NCBI RefSeq assembly: GCF_024679095.1
Contig: NC_066522.1
Coordinates: forward strand, 6,371,290-6,435,289
Source of the DNA: Eriocheir sinensis
Lineage: Eukaryota; Arthropoda; Malacostraca; Decapoda; Varunidae
Direction: 5' to 3'
DNA length: 64,000 nucleotides
The notes under the pieces were generated by a model that saw nothing but the letters and a program-made list of their open reading frames with translations, was not told the DNA's origin and made no database searches. Below, one piece after another: positions 1-64,000 of this stretch. How positions within the stretch are numbered: position 1 is the first letter of the stretch; each line of letters opens with the position of its first letter. A program made the position numbers and the translations under genes.

Positions 1-31642
<31,642 letters not shown>

Positions 31643-32280
31643 CTCGGCCGTGGGGGGGGGGGGGAGAGAAGGGGGGGGGAAGAAGAGTGGGGTGTAAGAG
31701 AGGGGGGTGAAGGGGGACCCAGTTCGTACTCTTTAAGGGGGAGGAGAGAGTGCCGGGGAGGAAGGTAACAGGGGACGGGTGGTGAAGGAGAGAAGGGGAG
31801 GGAGTGTAGGGCAGGATATTACAGAGGTAGGGGGTGAAAGAGAGGGGGAGGAGGTCAAAAGGGGAATGAAGGAGAGGAGGGTGGAGGTAACAGGGGTGGG
31901 GTTTAAGGAGAGGAAAGAGAGGAGAAAGTGCAAGGGAGGGGGTTATTGGGATTGGAGTGAAGGAGAAGCAGGGGTGGAAAGAGTGCTGGGAGGAGAGTGT
32001 AGAGGTGGGGACGAAGGAGAAGTGGGAGGAGAGTGCTAGGGAGGAGGTTACAATGGGGAGGCTGAAGGAAAAAGGGGTTCGGGTGAAACATGGATGGGAG
32101 ATCTAGGTGTTTGGGGAGGTAAAGGGTAATAGTTGAAGGGGACAAAGCGGGTAACGGGAGGGGGAGTGATGGGACATGTGGGTGGGGAGAAGGAAAGAGG
32201 TAGAGAATGAGGAACAGGGAAAAATATGAGTGAGGAGATGAAAGACAGCAGACTGAGTAATATACCTTTTGGCTCATACA
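31643..32280. other. G/A-rich sequence upstream of exon 1
   Basis: Loosely repeated GGGAGGAG/AAGGAGAG. No MSH5 N-terminal coding similarity was found on the minus strand. Confidence 0.6.
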
Positions 32281-58066
<25,786 letters not shown>

Positions 58067-58068
58067 AA

Positions 58069-58440
58069 GGGGAGGCGGTGGCTGAATAGGGGAGGCGGTG
58101 GCTGAATCGACAGAGTAACACCACCGCGTTCAGGAGGACGCGAGTTCAATCCCCGCCCGGTGCCACCAAGCTGGGATTTTTCAGCCGCCGCCGAGTGGCT
58201 TAAAACTACCCACATGCTGTCCAGAAGACCACCTATCAACCCGGACTCTAGATTCTAGGATTAAAGATGAGCTCCGGGAGGCAGCATGAACCAATGCAAG
58301 ATGGCGCCACTATAAACACTCGCCTGCGCCAAAACGGGCTGGGCCGACCATCAGGACCCACTGAGAAAAAGCCTTGGGCCGACCATCAGGCCCCACTGGA
58401 AAAGCCTACCGGCGCTATAGGCGCGACGTAAAAAAGAAAA
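58069..58440 (+). mobile_element. tRNA-derived SINE inserted in satellite
   Basis: The tRNA-like head has GGGGAGGCGGTGGCTGAATC and B box GAGTTCAATCCCC. The body contains ACATGCTGTCCAGAAGACC, TATCAACCCGGACTC, GATGGCGCCACTATA and twice GGGCCGACCATCAGG. It ends in CGACGTAAAAAAGAAAAAA. The first 20 or so bases are duplicated in tandem at the start. Related fragments lie at 8028-8150 and 21491-21690. Confidence 0.9.
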
Positions 58441-61400
58441 AATGATATTTTAATTATTTATTGAATTACATTATTTAATGTAATTTTGTATATATATTTT
58501 TATACGTATTTACAACATTTCATGTATTTCTATAGAAATTTACGTTATTTTATTTGTATTCGTATATATATTTTGAAACAAATCTACATTATTTTATGTG
58601 TATTTTGTATATATATTTCATTATAAATTTGGGTTATTTTAAGTTTATTTTTATATCTATTTTCATTCAAATTCAAATCATTTTATGTCTATATATTTAT
58701 TTGTATTTACGTTATTTTATGTGTATTTTCTATATATATTTTCATTCAAAATTACATTATTTTATCAGTATTTTGTTCATTTATTTCGATACGAATTTAG
58801 ATTATTTCATGTGTATTTTCTATACATATACATATAGAGTAAATTTCTATGAAAATATATATTCAAAATACATATAAAATTATGTAAATAAGTATAAAAA
58901 TATACATATCAAATACACCTAAAAAAGAGGAAAATTCGTATCAAAATAAATAAATAAAATTCCGATAAAAGAACGTATATTTGTAGGAAAATAAATATAC
59001 AAAATACACATAAAATTACGAAAATTTGAATAAAAATATATACAAAAATACACACAATTAATTTCAATTTGTATGAAAATAGATATACAAAATACACATA
59101 TAATTAGTTAAATTTGTATTTAAATACATGTACAAAATTCACATAAAATAATGTAAATTTGTATGAAATGAAAACAAATTCACATAAAATAACGTACATT
59201 GGTATAAAATAGATATACAAAATATACATAGAATAATGTAAAATCACATAGAATAGCTAAATTTGTATTAAAATTAATATACAAAATGCACGTACAATAA
59301 GGTAAATTTGTATTGAAAAAATATGCAAAATGCACATAAAACAATGTATATTTGTTTCAAAATATATATACGAATACACATAAAATAACGTATATTTCTA
59401 TAGAAATATATATACAAAATACACATGAAATGACGTAAATACGTATAAAAATATATATACACAATACACATTAAATAATATAAATTCGCATCAAAATAAA
59501 TAAACAAAATATCAATAAAAGAATGTATTTAAATACATGTACAAAATCCACATAAAATAATGTAAATTTGTATGAAATGAAAACAAATTCACATAAAATA
59601 ACGTACATTGGTATAAAATAGATATACAAAATATACATAGAATAATGTAAAATCGTATCAAAATAAATACACAGAATATCAATAAAATAATGTAATTTTG
59701 TATGAAAATAAAGATGTAAAATACCCATAAAATAAAGCATATTTTTATAAAAATACATATACAAAAATACACATAGAATAGCTAAATTTGTATTAAAACT
59801 AATATACAAAATGCACGTACAATAAGGTAAATTTGTATTGAAAAAATATGCAAAATGCACATAAAACAATGTATATTTGTTTCAAAATATATATACGAAT
59901 GCACGTAAAATAACGTATATTTCTATAGAAATATATATACAAAATACACATGAAATGACGTAGATACGTATAAAAATATATATACACAATACACATTAAA
60001 TAATATAAATTCGCATCAAAATAAATAAACAAAATATCAATAAAATAATGTGTATGAAATGACGTAAATACGTATAAAAATATATATTCACAATACAAAT
60101 TAAATAATATAAATTCGCATCAAAATAAATAAACAAAATATCAATAAAAGTGTATGTGTATGAAAATAGATATACAAAATACACATAAAATATTGTAAAT
60201 TTGTATAAAACTCTCTACAAAAATACACAAATTTTTTAAAAAATTTGTATAAAATATATATACAAAATACACATGAAATTAGGTAAATTTCTATTGAAAT
60301 ACATATACAAAATACACATAAAAAAATGTAAATTTGAATAAAAATATATAAACAAATACGCTTAAAATAACGAAAATTTGTATGAAATATATATAGAAAA
60401 TACACATTAATAAAATAATGTAAATTTGTATGAAAATAAAGATGCAAAATACCCATAAAACAACGCATTTTTTATGAAAATATAGATACCAAAATGCACA
60501 TAAAATATTTGAATTTGTATTACAATAAATATACAAAATGCACATACAATAAGGTAAATTTGTATTGAAATAGATAAGCAAAATACATATAAAACAATGT
60601 AAATTTGTTTCAAAATATACATACGAATACACATAAAATAACGTAAATTTCTATAAAATATATATACAACATACACATAAAATGAAGTAAATACGTATAA
60701 GAAAATGTTTACAAAATACACATAAAATAATGTAAATTCGTATCAAAATAAATAAACTAAATGCCAATAAAAGAATGTTTACTTCTATAAATATAAATAT
60801 ACAAAATACACATAAAATAACGTAAAATTGTATAAAACTATATACAAAAATAAACAAAAATAATTAAATTTGTATGAAAATAGATATACAAAAGACACAT
60901 AAAATAAGCTAAATTTGAATTGAAATAAATATAGAAAATACATAAAATAATGTAAATTTGTATAAAAATATATATTCAAATACACATATAATAACGTAAA
61001 TTTGTAAAAATATATAAACAAAATACACATTAAATAATGTAAATACGTATAAAAGATATGTACGTAATGTAAAAAAAATTTAAATTAAAGATGCAAAATA
61101 CCCATAAAATATCTCATATTTAAAAAAAGATATATACAAAAATACACATAAAATAATTAAATTTGTATTAAAATAAATATAAAAAATACTCATACAATAA
61201 GGTAGATTTTAATTGAAATAGATATGCAAAAAACACATAAAATATTGAAAATTTTTATCAAAATATATACGAATACACACAATAAAATTACGTAAATTTT
61301 TATGAAAATATATATACAAAATACACATAAAATAATGTAAATACATAGAAAAATATATATACAAAATACACATAAAATAATGTAAATTCGTATCAAAATA

Positions 61401-64000
61401 AATAAACTAAATTTCCTCTAAAAGAATGTATATGTGTAGGAAAATATATATACAAAATACAAATAAAAAAAAAAATTTGTATAAAATAAATACAAAAAAA
61501 ACCAAAAATAATTAAAATTTGTTGGAAAATATAAATGCAAAATACAAATGAAATTAGGCAAATTTTTATTGAAATACATATACAAAATACACATAAAATA
61601 ATGTAAATTTGTATGAAAATATATAAACAAATACTCATAAGATAACGTAAATATCAGTAAAATATATGTACAAAATATACATTAAATAATGTAAATATGT
61701 CTAAAAATATATATACAAAATACACAGAATAACGTAAAATCGTATCAAAATAAATAAACAGACAATCAATAAAATAATGTATATTTGTATGAAAATAAAG
61801 ATGCAAAATACCCATATAATAACGCATATTTGTTTAAAAGTATATATACAAAAATACACATAAAATAATTAAATTTGCATCAAAATAAATATACAAAAGG
61901 CACATACAATAAAGAAAATTTGTATTGAAATAGATATGCGAAATACACATAAATAATGTAAATTTGTATCAAAATATATATACGAATACACATAAAATAG
62001 AGTAAATTTCTATGAAAATATATATTCAAAATACATATAAAAGTATGTAAATAAGTATAAAAATATATATATCAAATACACCTAAAATAATGAAAACTCG
62101 TATCAAAATAAATAAACAAAATTGCGATAAAAGAACGTATATATGTAAAAAAATAAATATACAAAATTCACATAAAATTACGAAAATTTGAATAAAAATA
62201 TATAATAAAATACACAAAATTAATTTCAATTTGTATGAAAATAGATATACATAATACACATAATTAGTTAAACTTGTATTTAAATACATGTACAAAATAC
62301 ACATAAAATAATGTAAATTTGTATGAAATGAAAACAAATTCATATAAAATAACGTTCATTTGTATGAAATATATATGCAAAATATACATAGAATAATGTA
62401 AAATCGTATCAAAATAAATACACAGAATATCAATAAAATAATGTAAATTTGTATGAAAATAAAGATGCAAAATACCCATAAAATAAAGCATTTTTTTATG
62501 AAAATACATATACAAAAATACACATAGAATAATTAAATTTGTATTAAAATTAATATACAAAATGCAGGTACAATAAGGTAAATTTATATTGAAAAAATAT
62601 GCAAAATGCACATAAAACAATGTATATTTGTTTCAAAATATATATACGAATACACATAAAATAACATATATTTCTATAGAGATATATATATATACAAAAT
62701 ACACATGAAATGACGTAAATACGTATACAAATATATATACACAATACACATAAAATAATGTGAATTCGCGTCAAAATAAATCAACAAAAAATCAATAAAA
62801 AATGTGTATTTGTATAAAAATAGATATACAAAATACACAAAATATTTTAAATTTATATAAAACTCTTTTTATAAAAATATATATACCAAAATAATAAAAA
62901 TTTTAAATTTGTATTACAATAAATATACAAAATGCACATACAATAAGGTAGATTTATATTGAAATAGATATGCTAAATACATATAAAACAATGTAAATTT
63001 GCTTCAAAATATATATACCAATACACATAAAATAACGTAGATTACTATAAAAATATATATACGAAATACACATTAAATGAAGTAAATACGTATATGAAAA
63101 TGTATACAAAGTACACATAAAATAATTAAATTTCTATTAAAATTAATATACAAAATACACATACAATAAGGTAAATCTATATTGAAATAGATATGCAAAA
63201 TAAACATAAAATAATGTAAATTTGTATCAAATCATATACGAATACACACAATAAAATAACGTAAATTTTTATGAAAATATATATAAAAAATACACAAAAT
63301 AATGTAAATACGTAAAATATATATATACAAAATACACATAAAATTATGTAAATTCTTATGAAAATAGATGAACAAAATTCCACTAAAAGAATGTATATTT
63401 GTAGGAAAATATAAATACAAAATACAAATAAAATAACTAAAATTTGTATAAAAATATATAAAAAATACATTTAAATAATTTAAATTTGTTTGAAAATAGA
63501 TATGAAAAATACACATAAAATTAGGCAAATCTGTATTGAAAGACATATACAAATTACACATAAAATATTGTAAATTTGTATGAAAATATATAAACAAATA
63601 CACATAAAATAGCGTAAATTTATATAAAATATATATACAAAATATACATTAAATAATGTAAATGTGTATAAAAATATATATACAAAATACACATAGAATA
63701 ATGTAAAATCGTATTAAAATAAATAATGTAAATTTGTATGAAAATAAAGATGCAAAATACCCTAATAATAACGCCTATTTTTACAAAAATACACATAAAA
63801 TAATTAAATTTGTATTAAAATAAAAATACAAAATACACTTACAATATGGTAAATTTGTATTGAAATAGATATGCAAAATAAACATAAATAATGTAAATTT
63901 GTATCAAAATATATATACGAATACCCATAAAACAGAGTAAATTTCTATGAAAATATATATTCAAAACACAAATAAAATTATATAAATAAGTATAAAAATA
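58441..64000. repeat. AT-rich satellite, second copy of the 32.3-38.0 kb block
   Basis: The same monomer family, forward to about 58845 and then reverse to the window edge. Apart from indels it matches 32285-37970 base for base over long stretches, including the orientation switch CATACATATAGAGTAAATTT. It lacks the long (AT)n tract of the first copy. Confidence 0.95.

Noticed and set aside
31643..32280. MSH5 N-terminal exon upstream of 31642
   Set aside because: Minus-strand translations in this stretch are Pro/Ser/Leu-rich artefacts of G/A-rich repeats. None resembles the MSH5 N-terminal domain.

Overview
The window looks like nuclear DNA from an arthropod, most likely a decapod crustacean. 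That rests on inference: a split gene with GT-AG introns, very dense di- to tetranucleotide repeats, tRNA-derived SINEs, several non-LTR retrotransposon families and large AT-rich satellite blocks. No bacterial, organellar or viral gene organisation was seen.

The one host gene I can support is MSH5, the meiotic MutS homologue, on the minus strand. Fourteen exons run from 31642 down to the left edge. All 13 introns between them are GT-AG and every junction keeps phase. Together the exons encode at least 1667 codons of the connector, core, clamp and ATPase domains. The N-terminal exons are absent and must lie beyond position 64000. Two parts of the protein are unusual. A 195-codon Arg/Ser/Glu/Asp-rich insertion sits inside the ATPase domain, between Walker B and the H-loop. 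The last exon also stays open for about 758 codons past the end of homology, as a Ser/Pro/Thr-rich then charged tail that leaves the window without a stop.

The introns are full of repeats. Positions 2433-8379 hold a broken non-LTR element (3058-5905) and fragments of two other RT families with short elements nested in them. At 8862-9480 a 95-bp minisatellite repeats the end of exon 12 with its 5' splice site seven times. Positions 11145-11700 and 15830-16920 hold 118-bp and 63-bp minisatellites. Positions 17696-18890 hold a second, catalytically altered copy of the first LINE. The 7-kb intron at 19569-26587 carries a hAT-like element, a 316-bp hAT MITE with a perfect 8-bp target duplication, and a PIF/Harbinger transposase gene split by a TA-flanked terminal-inverted-repeat element. 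Between exons 1 and 5 there are tandem duplications that copied parts of exon 3 and exon 5.

From about 32281 to the right edge the window is almost entirely one AT-rich satellite with a monomer of about 46 bp. It switches orientation many times and contains (AT)n tracts. It includes a three-copy 1.9-2.0-kb higher-order repeat (49286-55150) and a 5.5-kb direct duplication (about 32285-37970 and 58441-64000), and one tRNA-derived SINE interrupts it at 58069-58440. The long open frames there are repeat artefacts. If the upstream MSH5 exons are on the same chromosome, this satellite is a single intron of more than 32 kb.
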